Source: Distichodus sexfasciatus
Taxonomy: Eukaryota > Chordata > Actinopteri > Characiformes > Distichodontidae
Assembly: GCA_032718565.1 (NCBI GenBank)
Contig: JAVGVS010000018.1
Location: 1,904,254 to 1,968,253 of the forward strand
Reading direction: 5' to 3'
DNA: 64,000 bases
The notes under the pieces were generated by a model. It saw only the letters and a program-made list of their open reading frames with translations, did no database searches and had not been told where the DNA came from. Positions 9,787-23,027 of the stretch are shown here, piece after piece (position 1 is the stretch's first letter; the number at the start of each line of letters is the position of its first letter). A program made the position numbers and the translations under genes.

Positions 9787-12700
9787 ACGTAGCTAGTTGC
9801 ATGCATCTCTGAGATTTGCATAAACGAAAGTTGACCATGACAGAAAGAAAAAAGCACCTAGATCTAGGTGAAAGCAATTTTAGTTATGCCCAGAGGTGTG
9901 GGCTTTGCTGAGGCAGATTTTTTTTGTCTGTTGTTATAGCACCAGCGTGTATGTGTGTGTGTGTGTGTGTAATTGAGGTGCGCTCTGAGGCGTTGACCAG
10001 GCTTAGCCTCCTGAGATCACAGAGAGACTGCCTCCCGTGGGTGGTTCTGCTGCAGGCATTGTGTGCAGAATCCCACAGTTTGGGAGGAGACAGAGATTGT
10101 CTTCCCGTCTTTACTTCTCTCACACCCAAATCAACCCCATCCCTACCCTTTCAAACGGTAAGGTCAAACACAAGTAAAATGCTACTAAAGATCAAAGGTG
10201 CTTTAATGAACACATTAATAGCTAACAGCTAATTGTTAGCTAGCTTTCGTTCTGTCATGAAGGTGTCTGTATTATTGACTACATAGTCCCGAGTGAAGTA
10301 AACCTAAAACCATTTCATCTCTCCTTCGTGCCAAGAGATTGGACAGGTTAACTGTGTGACATCTGCTATTGGGCAATTGTAAAGGTCAGTGACACACCCC
10401 AGCAGAGCCGACGAGAGTGAGTCAGAGAAGGCCGATAAATCAACCTCAGAAGCCCCTCACCTGTGAACACTCGCCCCTAATCAATGACTTCAACAGCGGC
10501 TCAAAGCTGACCTGAAAGAGCAGACCTCCTGTGCAGTGTCATAACACACCTTACTTTTTTCTCTCTGTTCTTCTTTACCCCTCGGCCAGCGGCAGGAGGC
10601 GTCCGCTAGTGGAGACACGCGCACAACTCATTGATCAAACGCAGCTTTCACTGCCCCCTCTCTGTTTGCTGGAACATTCTTAAGGCCACAGGCTCCCCTC
10701 ACGGCCACCTGTAATAGCCTGAGCCGCAGCGAGAATGGTCCTAATCCCCCCTGACTTTGCTCGCGGCTCGGGAGGCCTGTAAATGGCAGGAGGTTTAGGT
10801 GTTTGTGAGGGCAGAGAACAGGGATTGGGCGAACTATTTTAATCCCAGCAATGGAAGTGGTGTGTAAACTCCAGAACAGAACAATAATTACCCAGGAAAC
10901 AAAAGAGGAAAAGCTGACGGCTTTTCGAACCCTTTTCCAGGTTGTTAAGTTTATTCCAGTTTGTTAGGCTTTTTCTCAAATACGCTGAAACTCATTTTAC
11001 GTCCCCGTTTGAGAAGAAGGAGTGGGGATGGCTCCTTATGCTTTTATTCCCACATGGATGACATAGTTTAACAAACACAATTAGTTTGCTTTTAGTGTGT
11101 ACATTTCGCCCATGGCTAAGCATTTGTGTTATCAATGCTGTGCTTTTGTCTGTTTGCACAGAGGAAAGATTATTATCTTTAGTCCAAAATACTTGGAACG
11201 GGCCACTAGATTGGATTTACATGGCCTCACTAAATTTGTAACAAACATCTCAAACATTTTGACTAGGCAGCAATTACCAAGAGAAACAAAACCTTTCCAA
11301 AGATGACATGAAATTGAACAAATAAATTTGCAAGACCCTTTATCCTAATGTTACTTTCTTGAAACAAATCTCACTTTTAATGCCAAAAATCTAGGTCAGT
11401 TAATGACTGAAATCTTTCATGAATGAAATGATTCACTTTGAATTTTTTAATTTTCAAAAGACTTGAAAAAACTTGGAGTAATTTCCAAACTTTATGTGCA
11501 CTGCAGTATGTCAAGGCATTTATATATGTCAGTAAATTTGTTTTTCGTCTTTAAAGAGGACTAAGAGATTACATTGATATTTAACGTTTTGCCTATACAA
11601 AAATGATCTGCCTATACAAAAAAGTATAGGCAAATCTATGGATGTACACACGATCAGTTTTACATGAAGGTGTCAGGACAAGAATACGCTGGTTAGAGTA
11701 AACTTATGGCCTTGTCTGATATATCCCTAATCATTTTTAACAATGGATATTTTAGACCTCAATCAGGGGACAAAGATACAAACTTGTATATGATCACTAA
11801 GTAACTCGCCATCTTCCTCCAGCAGTTACGTTAATGGCAATTGCTGCAACAACCACTCTTTCCGCAGATGAAAGTGATGCTGCTGTTGCTTTGTTCTCCT
11901 CGTTTACAGGTGGGAGATATGTGCCAGGATGAACTGACTGGCCTCTATTTGTCTAAGTGACTGACAGGCTTCTAATGGCCCTCCATCTCATACTGTCACC
12001 GGTGCTAAGCAGCTCCTGGCGGATGTTATCGGAGCTGTTTGCTGAAGAGTGCGGAGGCCTGGGCCTTTTTTTAGTTAGCTCTCTCCGTGTTGGGAGACAC
12101 GCCTGCCACAACACTGTCCAGACCCTTCGCAGAGTGCAGCGCCACTTGCTATACTCGTCTGCTCTCCTTATGGGGGTTACAGAGGGGACTTTTCTAAATG
12201 GATTAAAAAGCTTTTTTATCAAAGGCTCAGTTGCCACTTGAAGATACCCTTTTAATCTGACAGAACAGATTGACACAGACAAGGAGAAGTCAGTGGTATC
12301 TCCACAGAGCTTACAGCAAACCCACATCACTGTACCTCACTTTCTGAATTGATAAATTGCCGTTCAAACCACGTGTGGACATTAACGAAGCTGAATCTAG
12401 AACTCTATCAGCAATGTAATAAAAAAGGTTTTGAATTTCAGAACATCCAGGTCAATGTGACCTTAAATAACTGTAATGGTTAAGTTATATTTTAAGAAGT
12501 TGGCAAAACATGGAGAGTAGCTTGAAACTCTGGCTCAAGTTTAGACTGAACTGCTCCTCCGTCTTTCTCAATCATGTTTACGCAGTCTGTTCCTCATATC
12601 TCTATTCCCTCCCTTCATATCTCCCTCTCTCTTTCTCTCTCATAACCTTGCATAACCTTGTCTAAAACAAGATGTGCTGCCATGCTGGGCAGATTTGTGG

Positions 12701-13789
12701 GCAAGAATATTGTGGTCCCATAAACGTACAATGACAGAACTAAATAGAGTAGATTAGACTTAAACTCAAGATCAAAATAACTCACAGATTAGAGTTACAC
12801 AATCCCCTATTTGGACAATGTTACTGTGGTGCTAATACAGAGATAAAATGTCTCTTGAGTAACCAAGTGATCCGATCAAATTACTGTCCATTAATTCAGC
12901 ACAAAAAACTGCTCTTATAGAACTTTGCAAGAGTCGCTCACTCAAACAAAGTTTCCATAATCCCATTACAGAAGGCCCTTTTAAAAGGTCAAAGTATATA
13001 AATATTTTGCATCTAACCCTCTAACCATGAATGCATTCAGGGCATTGAGGGCATACTCCTGCAAAAGCTTACAAAAGTAGTTCTGAGTGTAGTGGGTGAG
13101 TCAGAAACAAACTGGGCGTATTTTAGAAATCTGACCAATAAGAAGCTCTTTTGCTGGGCAAACAGAGATGATGCCTCCTACATGATGCCTCTCGTTCCCG
13201 AATGCCCTTGTTTCTCTCTCCATCTCTCTCCGCATATTTATTTTTACTGCACATCCTAAAGCACTCTCAGCATTTCAGGCCATTGAGAGGCTCTTAAGTG
13301 GATGAGCGAGTGTTAACTGTGTCTTTTCAAACCTTGACATTTAATACTCAATATAAATCACTCCAGGGACCTGTTATTCTTTCAAGAATGTAATTACATA
13401 CTTTCAAATAAAACTTGAAAGGACCCAACAAGTTTTAAAACACAGTGTGCTCTCACCGGACAGCAGATAGGAATTCCAAGAAGTTCGAATATGCTAACAT
13501 CCCAATGTGGGTGAACCATGGGCTTTTGGCAGGCCCGAAAGAACCGAGAGCAGCAAGGTGGCCAGCATCTCGGTCCTAACCAAGAAGGTGGAAAGAAACC
13601 CAAAAGGGGCTGGAGTGGTTAGACCATAGAAATCTCCAGTCTAGCTACTGAGGATCCTAGAGGGAGAAACAGTCCAAAAATAAAGTCCATCTAGATATTA
13701 TTTAGAAATGATCTTGATTCTACTATCCTGACATTCAAAGCAAGAGCATTCCATAAACGGAAAGCATTAGGGATTGTAATACAAGCAGG
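9787..13789. other. Intergenic, no gene seen
   Basis: Includes a short TG run near 9951-9970 and a GC-richer unique segment at 10380-10800 that could hold a conserved element. A small hairpin/direct-repeat structure lies at 11587-11634. Segment 11860-12330 is GC-richer with open frames on both strands (125 aa minus, 94 aa plus) that resemble no protein I know. Confidence 0.65.
11587..11634. repeat. Short direct plus inverted repeat
   Basis: TGCCTATACAAAAA occurs twice in direct orientation (starting near 11590 and 11610), and the second copy is followed at once by its inverse GTATAGGCAAA. The outer TTTGCCTATAC and GTATAGGCAAA can form a stem. Confidence 0.85.
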
Positions 13790-14070
13790 GCTTGTATTGT
13801 TATTCATTATTAATCCTGCTGAATCTTTAAGGCTCGCACAGAGTTAATGAATTGCTCCAACGACAGAATATTATTTCATCATTTGTCAGTAGACAGGCGT
13901 TGTGAAAGTCTGGTGATTGATTGAGTACTCTGCTGATGTATGAAAGCAGCAATAAAAATGCCGCATTTATTAAATTACAAGGAGTGACAGAGATGTTTAT
14001 TAAACTCTCAGTCTCCGGCATGAATGTTTGGTTAATCAAATTTGTTTACAATGTCGACCAGTGCAATTGG
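13790..14070. promoter_or_regulatory. Candidate conserved non-coding element
   Basis: Non-repetitive, moderately AT-rich block with densely packed developmental-factor-like cores (ATTA, AATAAA/TTTAT Hox/Cdx-like, TGATTGATTGA PBX/MEIS-like at about 13914-13924) and no coding potential. It has the look of vertebrate enhancers upstream of bmp4, but no alignment was possible. Confidence 0.25.
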
Positions 14071-17000
14071 AGAAACACAAGCAAATATAATGTGCTGAGA
14101 GTGAGTTTTTACGACAGTGAAGGAATGGGTTTCTTGTGCTCTTCTCTGAAATCACGAACAAAGTGTATTACACCGTAGTAACAGAATAATTTCATTAAAG
14201 TCGTTCCACATCATTTGCTTAGAAAATATAAAAATTAAACCCATCAACATTCCTGCTTTTGCACATTTGTGTCCATGTGGCTGGGCCTCCAATGCTTGGC
14301 TCTCGCCGGTGAGGTCAGAGCTTTAAGCTAAATGCTATAGTGATTTGCACCCAACGTCATGCGCACTGTTTGGTGGAGCAGTGTGTGGTCGGGCACTTAG
14401 GTCATTCTGAAGCAGCCAGATTAAAAACTACAAGTTCATCCACCTCCATTCCCCCCCCTCCACTATTTCCATGTTTCCATTCTCTCTGCGGGACGCAACC
14501 TATTGCATGTGAAGGCCTATGGAAAATTAGCAAGAGCGAGTGCAGAAGCCTTCAGGTTCAACCTGAGAAGCATAATTAAACAGGGAGGATATTTTACTCA
14601 CTTTAAAGAGCGTCCCTCTCGGCTTCTTTCCGGACGGCATGTAATTACCAGGGCAAAGGCTGCTGAAATGCTGGGAGTGGTCAGGATGTCTTGGCAGGAC
14701 TGGGGGCAGCATAGCTTTCTGTGTAAGTATGGGTCTGCTCTGGGCCTTGTTTGAAGAGACACTTACTGATACTAACGCACACAGAAATACACGCAGACAT
14801 GTACGTGCCACACCGCAAATGGCCAGCTCAATCTAAGACTTTTCCGACTCAGGCTAAACACTTAAGCCTCAGCTGTGTCACTCCATTACAGAGCGGAGCT
14901 CTTGACAATGTGCAAACTTGCCGTCGGCTGCCTGACATGTAAACATCGTCCCCACCTTGGAGTGAGAGCAAACCCTATTGAGTAGATATAATGGGCTTTT
15001 GAAAGGCTTAGGGCAGGGGGGTTTCGCAAGAACTCCCATTTGTAGCAGGCCTGCATCCTATGATCTTTTTCTGGATGGCTGACTGAAAAGTTAATTTCTA
15101 GCTGGGCTTGTAATTGTAGGTCATTTTGCCTATGAGTGCAATTTCAGTTTTGATAAACGAGTTCCTTTTGCAGAGCAGTGTTTATTTTCTGTTCTTTGAT
15201 TTGTGCACTCCACGCTGGGAAGAAGGGGGAGACACAAACTAGCGTAGCTGCGTTGTTTCTGAGTTTTAAGGCCGGCTGTTGCGCTGGAGAAACAGGTTTG
15301 AGCTCCTGACCTTCCATCATGATTTTTTGCTAACACACCTCAATCTCGCTCAGATATGTTCTGTTACGCTGATGTCATTAATGTCTGGTTTGAGGCCTTG
15401 TCTAAAGATTTTGTTTTGATTATGCTGATTTATTTAATGGCTAGACACATTTTAGACAAAAGAACATTGGATATAAGATCATAGGTATGGGGATTACTGT
15501 GTGGTATTTGTGAAGTAAGAGAAGACGTTGGCAAAAACTATGGCAAAAGCACAACTTTAAATGGTCAACAAACTGGTCTTTGGCACTGTTTGTTAAACAA
15601 ATAAAACAAAACTCGGTGGCAACGAGTCTTGCTAATTCAACCCACATTGGTGCCCCCTCCACTGAAGCCAGGCCTCAGGGGCACGTCAGCATGACACAAA
15701 TTTTCCGCAGTCAATAAAGAAAATAAATAAATAAATAAAAGGGTGATCCTAAAATGAGTCACACGCATTATGGCCGGTGTTTTTACAGTAAGAGTCTGAG
15801 GAGCGCTACAGCTGTACATCACACAGTTTTACAACGGCAGGACCACCGAGTCCTGGAAAATGGGTGGGGTGATGGGGGTGCAGGGCAGCAGTGGGAACGT
15901 TCCTAATGGCGGATACAAATTAAACCAACATTAACAACCGCAAAATCCCGCTCAAGGGGGTGGTGGTGTGGGGAGGCGGACCTGTTCTTCGTGCCAAACG
16001 TTTACTGACTTCCAATCTCGCTATGTATATAAGACGCTCCACCCCACCACTGTTTTCACTTAACGATGGCAGCCAAATCTGCCTGTGCTCAGGCATTTGG
16101 AAAGATCTCAAGGGCAGATTTTAGATTTAAGGGAGGAATCTATTTGAATTGTTACTATTAAACAATTGAAAAGGCATGGGGTTGTAAATCGCATTTATAC
16201 AGATTAATAATTCCTATTTAGAGACAAAACTAATCGGATGTTTTAAATTGTTACGGCATTGAGAACAGTCCAAAAAGCCATTAAATTCACTTATACAAGG
16301 CTTACAATGGGTTTAATTTGACCCTAAACATGGGGCAAAAAGCTGTTTAATAATTAACTGCCTGACAACGAAATGGCAGATGAAACACATGCTCAAAAGT
16401 GAGAGGTAAGCAAATCATTAACCTCTTTCAACCACCAGGCAGATTATAGTTATACTAGAACGAGATCTGCTGTCTGATCTTATAAGTATTGGTCCTGTAA
16501 GGGAGGCACGCTCAGAGATCATTACCATCACAGACATAGCATATAAAAAGTTATAAGCATAAATCATAAATCATTTTGACAAGTGAGAAAAATATCTATT
16601 TACTACACAGTTAGTTTTAGTTTAGTGTCTGTTAGTGTAATATGTCCGTCATATCCTTAGTCAGTCAGTAAGTGGAATGAAATCACGACTGAGTAACAGC
16701 AGCCACAGGTTCAGAGCTTTTCAGCACCGCAAATGGCCTCATTTTACGAGACTGGTGTAAGATTATGGATGAACTTGATTTTCTGGAAACTGTAATGAGG
16801 CAGTTCATCCCGCTCTTTTACCATCCCCTCCCTCCTCTCTATCCTGCTGAAAGCAACACCTCTCCACTCTCCTGTCATTCCTCTCCCTGGAGTGCCCCCC
16901 AAAAAAGGAAGCACTGACCCGACATGGGGCCTAGCCATCTCCAAAGCAACAGATCAAACATGGCAGCAGTTGGAGCTGGGTTAACTGCCAAATTTGTTGC

Positions 17001-18548
17001 ATTAGCCCATCGCTTTCCCCTCCAGTGCCTTGCCGCATCTGCAAGGAGCCTCCACCACAGCGGGGAAGAGGAGGTGAGAAGAAGGAGGAGGTGGGAAGAG
17101 ATGGGGGGGGGCGTCCCTGGACCCTCAGCAAGGTCTCTAACCACACGTCGACTTAATCCGCCTCGCCAGCGTTCCCCACAGTGAGTCTCCCAGCAGGGCT
17201 CTGACTGTTAGCAGCCTGTAAAAGAGCCATTTTTATTGAGCTGTATCTGCTATTTATTTATCACTCTGAGTAAGAGAATCACAAGCAATTGGCCCGTACT
17301 GACGCCTCTGCCAGGTCCAACCGCAAGGCGATTTGCTGCCCGTTCCTGGCAGGTTGGTCAGAGGGATGCTGCTAATTAGCGCCGACTCAGTCATTGACGG
17401 GAAGCGAGCCAAGCTGACACCTGGGTAACTAACCAAGCAAGACCTCCACCCGCCCCCCTCGCAACACGCTTCCAATCTCCACCGACTGCACACAACGTGA
17501 TTAGAGCAGAGCTCCGGGGTCTCGCGGGGTTGTTGACGACAGAACAACAAACATTTACACAGGCACCCTTGTTTTAGCAGCGGAGAGCAGGGAGCGGCTT
17601 GACGTCAGAGCGGGCCGAAGTACTGTCATGTTTACGTGGCTATTTTCATCCACCGCTTGAAACCAGCAGCGTTTCACTCTTCCAGTGTAGACACCTCTGC
17701 CGGTCCAGTCACGGCCAGTGTTATTATTGCTCGCATCTGCTAGAAACCAAATAATAGCGGGTGGTCACTTTTCATCAAAGTGCGAGGAATCAGGTTGGTA
17801 ATTCGAACTGTGCACCAACTTTGAAATGTGACATCATTGCTTTTACACTCCGTTTTTCTGTATATTTGCCAGGGGTGAAAGGAGACATCTGGGCAGAGCT
17901 AGGTGGGGGCCGTGGCAGTGGCGGAGGCTAGAGGAATAGTTAAGCAGGGTTTTATTTACATGCCTGTGTTTTGTTTGGGTTTTGAGCATTATTTTTCAAG
18001 CTGTTTTTTTGCACGACAGTCCCATTTCACAGTAATTGCTAGGCTTAAATAGGGAACACCGAACCATGATCTGCAAAAATCTGATGGAATGTCGGCTTCG
18101 GCAGGAGGCGTGTGGGTAATTTAGAGCCGCAGTCACTGCTGCTAATACGTCAAGCCCTCCAGCTATTTCAAACTTGGCCCCAGAAGCTGCCCAGCCCCCG
18201 CCTCTCCCCTTAAACCACCAGCGTTACCACATCCTACTGCAGCCCGGTCCAGAGGCCACACTGTTGCCTCACAGAGCCGGGCCGGGCCGGGCTGGAGCAG
18301 GCCGGTGAAGGGGGAACGCTATCTCGCAGCTGTTAGCCGAGGACGCACATGTCTACTAGCATAAATTTAACTGATATCACCTCCATCAGAGACCCATAAA
18401 GCTGATTTATTATAAATACAGCTCTCCTGTGTTTACTGCATGCATTCTTGCGCCTGCAACATCTTTCGAAGTGAGCACTTGCAGGTGCTCGGCGTCTGTC
18501 TAAGAAGAACAGACCACGGAGAAGAAGTGTGCAGATGGGGGGAAAGGT
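14071..18548. other. Intergenic, no gene seen
   Basis: Mixed unique sequence. GC-richer non-repetitive patches at 14500-14720, 16960-17180, 17290-17530 and 18100-18330 stand out from the AT-rich background and could be regulatory. Open frames reach about 100 codons but carry no recognisable domain or splice-consistent partners. Confidence 0.6.
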
Positions 18549-18562
18549 GAGAGAGAGAAAGT

Positions 18563-18593
<31 letters not shown>

Positions 18594-18681
18594 TAAGAAA
18601 TTGAAAGAGACTGACAAAAGTTGATGGTGAGGACGGCAGAGATTAAAAAAGGCAATCAAAAGTGAGCATGAAAGAGAGGGA

Positions 18682-18714
<33 letters not shown>

Positions 18715-18715
18715 A
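18549..18715. repeat. Two adjacent (GA)n tracts
   Basis: Imperfect GA-rich runs at 18549-18593 and 18680-18715. Serine/leucine-rich open frames on the minus strand here are a by-product of the CT repeat. Confidence 0.95.
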
Positions 18716-20567
18716 GGAAGATAAATTAAGGCGACAGGGTAAGAAAACATGGCAGCCATCACTGCGGTGATTTAGTTGAGGCAGAGGTGATAAGGATAAT
18801 GTGCTAAGTGTTAAGTTACTTGGATCACCCCATGTTAAGGTCCCACAAAATAAATCTCCAGAAGGGGATGCAGGGAGGGCTGCACATGACTTACGCTGCT
18901 ATAAGCAAATGACAAACCTTCAGACTTAGATAGTTCAAAAACAAAAAGCTTTAACCTGGATAAGAAGAAACAAAGCTATAGTATATCCTGCTCTGATATT
19001 TACAAAAAGGGGACTATATTTTAAATACTTTTAATTCAGCGATCCTGCAATTACTGTATTCTAATTATTCATTTCAGCCGAAAGAAGGCAGCTGAGCATG
19101 ACTGTCCCCATTTCCAGAGCCTGGGTTGTATCTGGATTTGGCAGAAACACAGAAACCAACAAAAGAGTCCAACCTCACTCGCCTTGCTTTGCAAAAAGGC
19201 AATAAAAAAGTCCTCACCACACAGTCACATATCAAAAGAGTGTCAATTTATTTCGACTCGCTATCATTTCTTTTGCTGACAGCGATGCCGCAGACAAACT
19301 GAGAGGCGAGAATAAAGAGAGTTTTTGGAATGATGTTGGAAACCCTAAGCAGTTTAGCAATAACAAAGGAGAGGAGAAGGGAAAAAAAGTGAAGCGCAAG
19401 ACATTCCAGAAATGCGAGGGAGCTGGTTGGTGTGTGGATACAGCCGGGGGATTGACCAAACCCAACTACACACCATGATACAAGAGAAAGAGAGAGAAAG
19501 GAAGTGAAAGAGAGAGAGAGAGAGAGAGAGGTAGAAAGAGAGAGAGAACACTTTGATGCAATATCTCATTTAATTCTGGAATCCCACAAAACAATGCTGC
19601 CTGATATGATCAGGAAATACGTTTTCCCAAATGCTACAAACCCAACACTCACCACAAGATTACCATTATGATGCATTATTTCTGGGAGATCACAGCCCTA
19701 AAATAAATATTGTGGAAAGTATTTAGGCTTATTCTGTTCTCATAAAGATCTTTAACAGTAAGCAGTGTAATCCACACCCTCCGCCCATGGTCATACTGAG
19801 TCCAGATTTCAGCTTGGACATTGACACACTAGGCCAGGCTTTACCCCAGACTACATGAGAATATAGACTGACTTCCAGTATATAGAAGGCAGCATCAAGA
19901 CTCCTAACATAATGCGTAAAGCAATCAGTGTTAATTTTCGGTGCTAGTTTAGATTTAGTCTTAGTCTTTAGACAAAGATGTTTATCAGTTTTAGCTACAT
20001 TTTATTCATTTTAATCAATTTTAGTCATTATTTTTATTCAATATGTTAACTAAATTAACATTAGCAGCAAATTTTGTCAATTTGGGGAACAGAACACAAT
20101 AGAATGATATATAGCAAAATTTAGGTTGAAGTTGACATCTGCCAGTGGGTAAAGACAACCACTGCATGGTTCACTTCCACTTTGAAGCTAGAAAACTGGG
20201 GTTAGCTAACGTTTAGAATCTCCATAGTTAATCAGCATCAGTATGGCTGGGGTTCTGTCTGTACATGTCCCTCAACCAATCTAACCAATGACAGGACTGC
20301 TTTGCTTAAATATTTTGACAGACAAACTAGGCAAATTCTGACTTTCCAACAGTTCACAAGTTGATATTTTATTCCTGTCTCATCGCAATAACAAAAACGA
20401 ATATTCATTTGATCACAGCTTTTTTACAGGTTTATAAACAGGAGTCCTTCTGCCATTAGGCCATGTAGGTACCAAAGTGACGAAGATTTTGGTATATGTC
20501 TGTGTATGTTCTAATTTGTCCAAGACAATGTAGTCTTGAGAATTTGAATCAAAAACAACTGGAATTC
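18716..20567. other. Intergenic, no gene seen
   Basis: Contains the GA tract at 19483-19548. The 19920-20110 stretch has degenerate TTTAGTC/ATTTTAGT-type repeats resembling a decayed dispersed repeat. No coding sequence recognised. Confidence 0.6.
19483..19548. repeat. (GA)n microsatellite, imperfect
   Basis: AGAGAAAGAGAGAG-type purine run interrupted by GGAAGTGAAAG and GGTAGAA. Confidence 0.95.
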
Positions 20568-20575
20568 TTTTAGGT

Positions 20576-21095
20576 CAGTGGTACCCAAATGGTGGCCCGC
20601 AGGCCAGATCCGGGCCAGTCAAGCAACATATCTGGCCCCTCACATTACATAGGCAACAAACGTAAACAGACGTGCGCCCCCTATTGCCATCTGTGATTAG
20701 CGATCTCCACGTCAGTAGGTTGACATCTCTGCTAGTCTTTAAGAGTTAGTGAAATCTTAACGATAAGAGTTTTGACCACAGACTTTGAACTTACCGGACA
20801 TTATATTCATTCCTCTGTTTGTGAAATAATTTCTGAGTAATTCTGAAACTGAAGTAATTGCATAAAAAGCACTAATTACATTATTCGTAATATAAACACA
20901 CATTAGCGCTCGCAACTCTCATACGGAACGCCATCATGCGCAAAATTGAGTTCCCTTACAGAAAGGCCAAAAGCAGCTTATTTAATATAATAAAATAAAT
21001 AGTGGTGTTGGGAGATGTGACGAGGATTTGTTGGTCCTTAGCCTGACTTGCTTTATATAATTTGGCCCTCGGGGAAAGATAATTGGGGACCACTG
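20576..21095. mobile_element. Non-autonomous hAT-like DNA transposon (MITE), 520 bp
   Basis: The element begins CAGTGGTACCCAAATGGTGG and ends ATTGGGGACCACTG. The reverse complement of the end is CAGTGGTCCCCAAT, so the termini are inverted repeats of about 14 bp. It is flanked on both sides by the identical octamer TTTTAGGT (20568-20575 and 21096-21103), the 8-bp target-site duplication expected of hAT transposases. The subterminal GGCCCGCAGGCC and TTTGGCCCTC segments match the familiar vertebrate hAT terminal style. No transposase frame is present, so it must have been mobilised in trans. Confidence 0.92.
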
Positions 21096-21103
21096 TTTTA
21101 GGT

Positions 21104-22699
21104 TCTCGATGATGTTTCACCTCACGTTTTTCCCTCTTTGTGGGATAGTCACTCAACAATGCACGACAGGACAGAAGAAGCATGTTGGATTAGATTTGAA
21201 ACGTCTTCCAAAACCTAAAAGAAGTCCAGTTGCCTTTGTTTCAAGCTCTCAAGACTTTGCTATATAAACTGGTCATTCCCAGCGAGGTGCCTCGGTGCCT
21301 GAGAGAGTGTGAGCTGTTTTGTCTGCCTGAGGTCTAGGGTCAGTCTGTGGGGCCTTGGGGGGACGGGATGGCTGGAGGCTCTGACGGAGACTCCGGGGGA
21401 ACGGGCATCCCTCATCACCACTCCACACCCAGGCTGCTGGAGCGCAAAACAATTAGCCAGTGTGTGAACAAGGCCTTGTTTATTGACTTACTGGGGAGAC
21501 TTTATTAACCCAGGCTGCGCTGAATGGGAGACACCTGCTGTTCACACTTAGGTCGTCGTTGCGAGCGGGGCAGGAGACGGGAGGGTCCTTACGATGCCCA
21601 CTAAAGCCTGCTGTTCTTTTGTCCCAGCCACCCTCGACATGCAATACAACGCTTCAGCCTGCATAGCAACGCGTCCTTTATTTTTTCCCCTCAGCGTTGT
21701 GGGATAGTCACTCTCATTCACTTGTCAACGATGCAATTACACTAGCTGTCACCAGCTTCTGTTAAACTGCACCAGCCATGTGAAACTGGCACGTCTTCGT
21801 CTGCGATTTGCCGCCCAAGGCCTTAATTGCGCCTCTTAAACCCGAGTGCAATAAGGGTTTTTATAAAACACCTACATCCGACCTGTCGCGTGAAGAGAAT
21901 GTGGTTCATTGTTGGTATTAAATATCGCTTGAGCACGTAGAGCCACATAAGCCTAAAAGACACAAAAAGTGTTAAGACAGCTGGAAAGAGACGGAGAGAG
22001 AAAGAATGAGAGAAAACTGGACTGAGAATGAAAGAGCCTGAGAGAAGCATGACCAGGGCAGAGAGAGATTTGAGACTCATCCCAATGAGTGAGACTTCCT
22101 CCAAAGTGCATGGTGTCAATAGCTGACTTTCAGCAAGACAGATAAAAACACAGCGGCCTGGTTTTTATCGGCCTCCCAAGGACTAAAGCCTGCAGATACC
22201 AGCTATTACACAGACAACCAGGAGGCGTGGGGAGATGTGTGGGCTTATCGGAGGCTGCTGGTAAACTGTGTGTGTGTTTTGGTTTATGTGTGTGCGTGAC
22301 CTATTATGTAGTTTCTATGCAGGCAACAATGTTCCTCCATGTCTGTGTGTATTTATTTGGACTTGAACAGGAAATTAGGTAATTGGAAACCAAGAAAAGT
22401 CTTAGCCAAATATTCACAAATATACTTGCTGTGGACATCTACCCCTTAACCTGGGTTCAAATGCCTGAATCTAAACGATGTTGTCCCCTTTGGCAAACAT
22501 TTTGTTTTCACTCAATGAAAATAATGTAATGTAATGTCCAGTATCAACTTGTTCTTGTTTTCTGAGTCAAGTTCTGCTCATTTGTGTCCTGGTGATATGC
22601 TGATTTCATTTCTACGAACACTTTTTTATACTACAGGATTCACATTTTTATCATTTCACCAAAATTTTTAAAAGTGTTCAAAGAACCACTGATCATGAG
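21104..22699. other. Intergenic, no gene seen
   Basis: GC-richer unique block at 21240-21830 with no coding potential; a possible regulatory element. The remaining part is AT-rich and contains only short frames. Confidence 0.6.
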
Positions 22700-23027
22700 C
22701 AGGGGCGATTCTACAGTCTGACCTTTAGGGGTGCTCAGCCTCCAAAGTTAGACAGAGCCTCTTGGTTTGAACAATGCGGTGCCATGTTTAGTCCAGATTT
22801 AAGATCTTTTAGAATCGGCTTACATTTTCAAACAACAGCTGGCTGGGCGATATGCTTACCATAAAGGCTTTTAGCAAGATACCTTCTTAAAATTGGGTTG
22901 GTGGGCTAGGTATGATAAGCCTACTGTAACGTTGCCCAGTCGTGCACAAAAGTAGCTACTTCGCAAAATCGTAATTATTTTTTAGGGGGTGCTTGAGCTC
23001 CCATAAAATAGCCTAAATTCGCCACTG
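22700..23027. mobile_element. Decayed hAT-like non-autonomous element
   Basis: Begins CAGGGGCGATTCTA and ends TAAATTCGCCACTG, whose reverse complement is CAGTGGCGAATTTA: imperfect 14-bp terminal inverted repeats. Internal ends carry GGGGTGCTCAGCC and GGGGGTGCTTGAGC, a mirrored arrangement. The flanks (ATCATGAG, ATATTGAA) are not a clear target-site duplication, so the copy is old or the borders are slightly off. Confidence 0.6.

Noticed and set aside
18333..18659. Ser/Leu-rich minus-strand ORF
   Set aside because: Created by the CT complement of a GA microsatellite.
20956..21183. Small minus-strand ORF as a gene
   Set aside because: Overlaps the end of the hAT MITE and has no domain.
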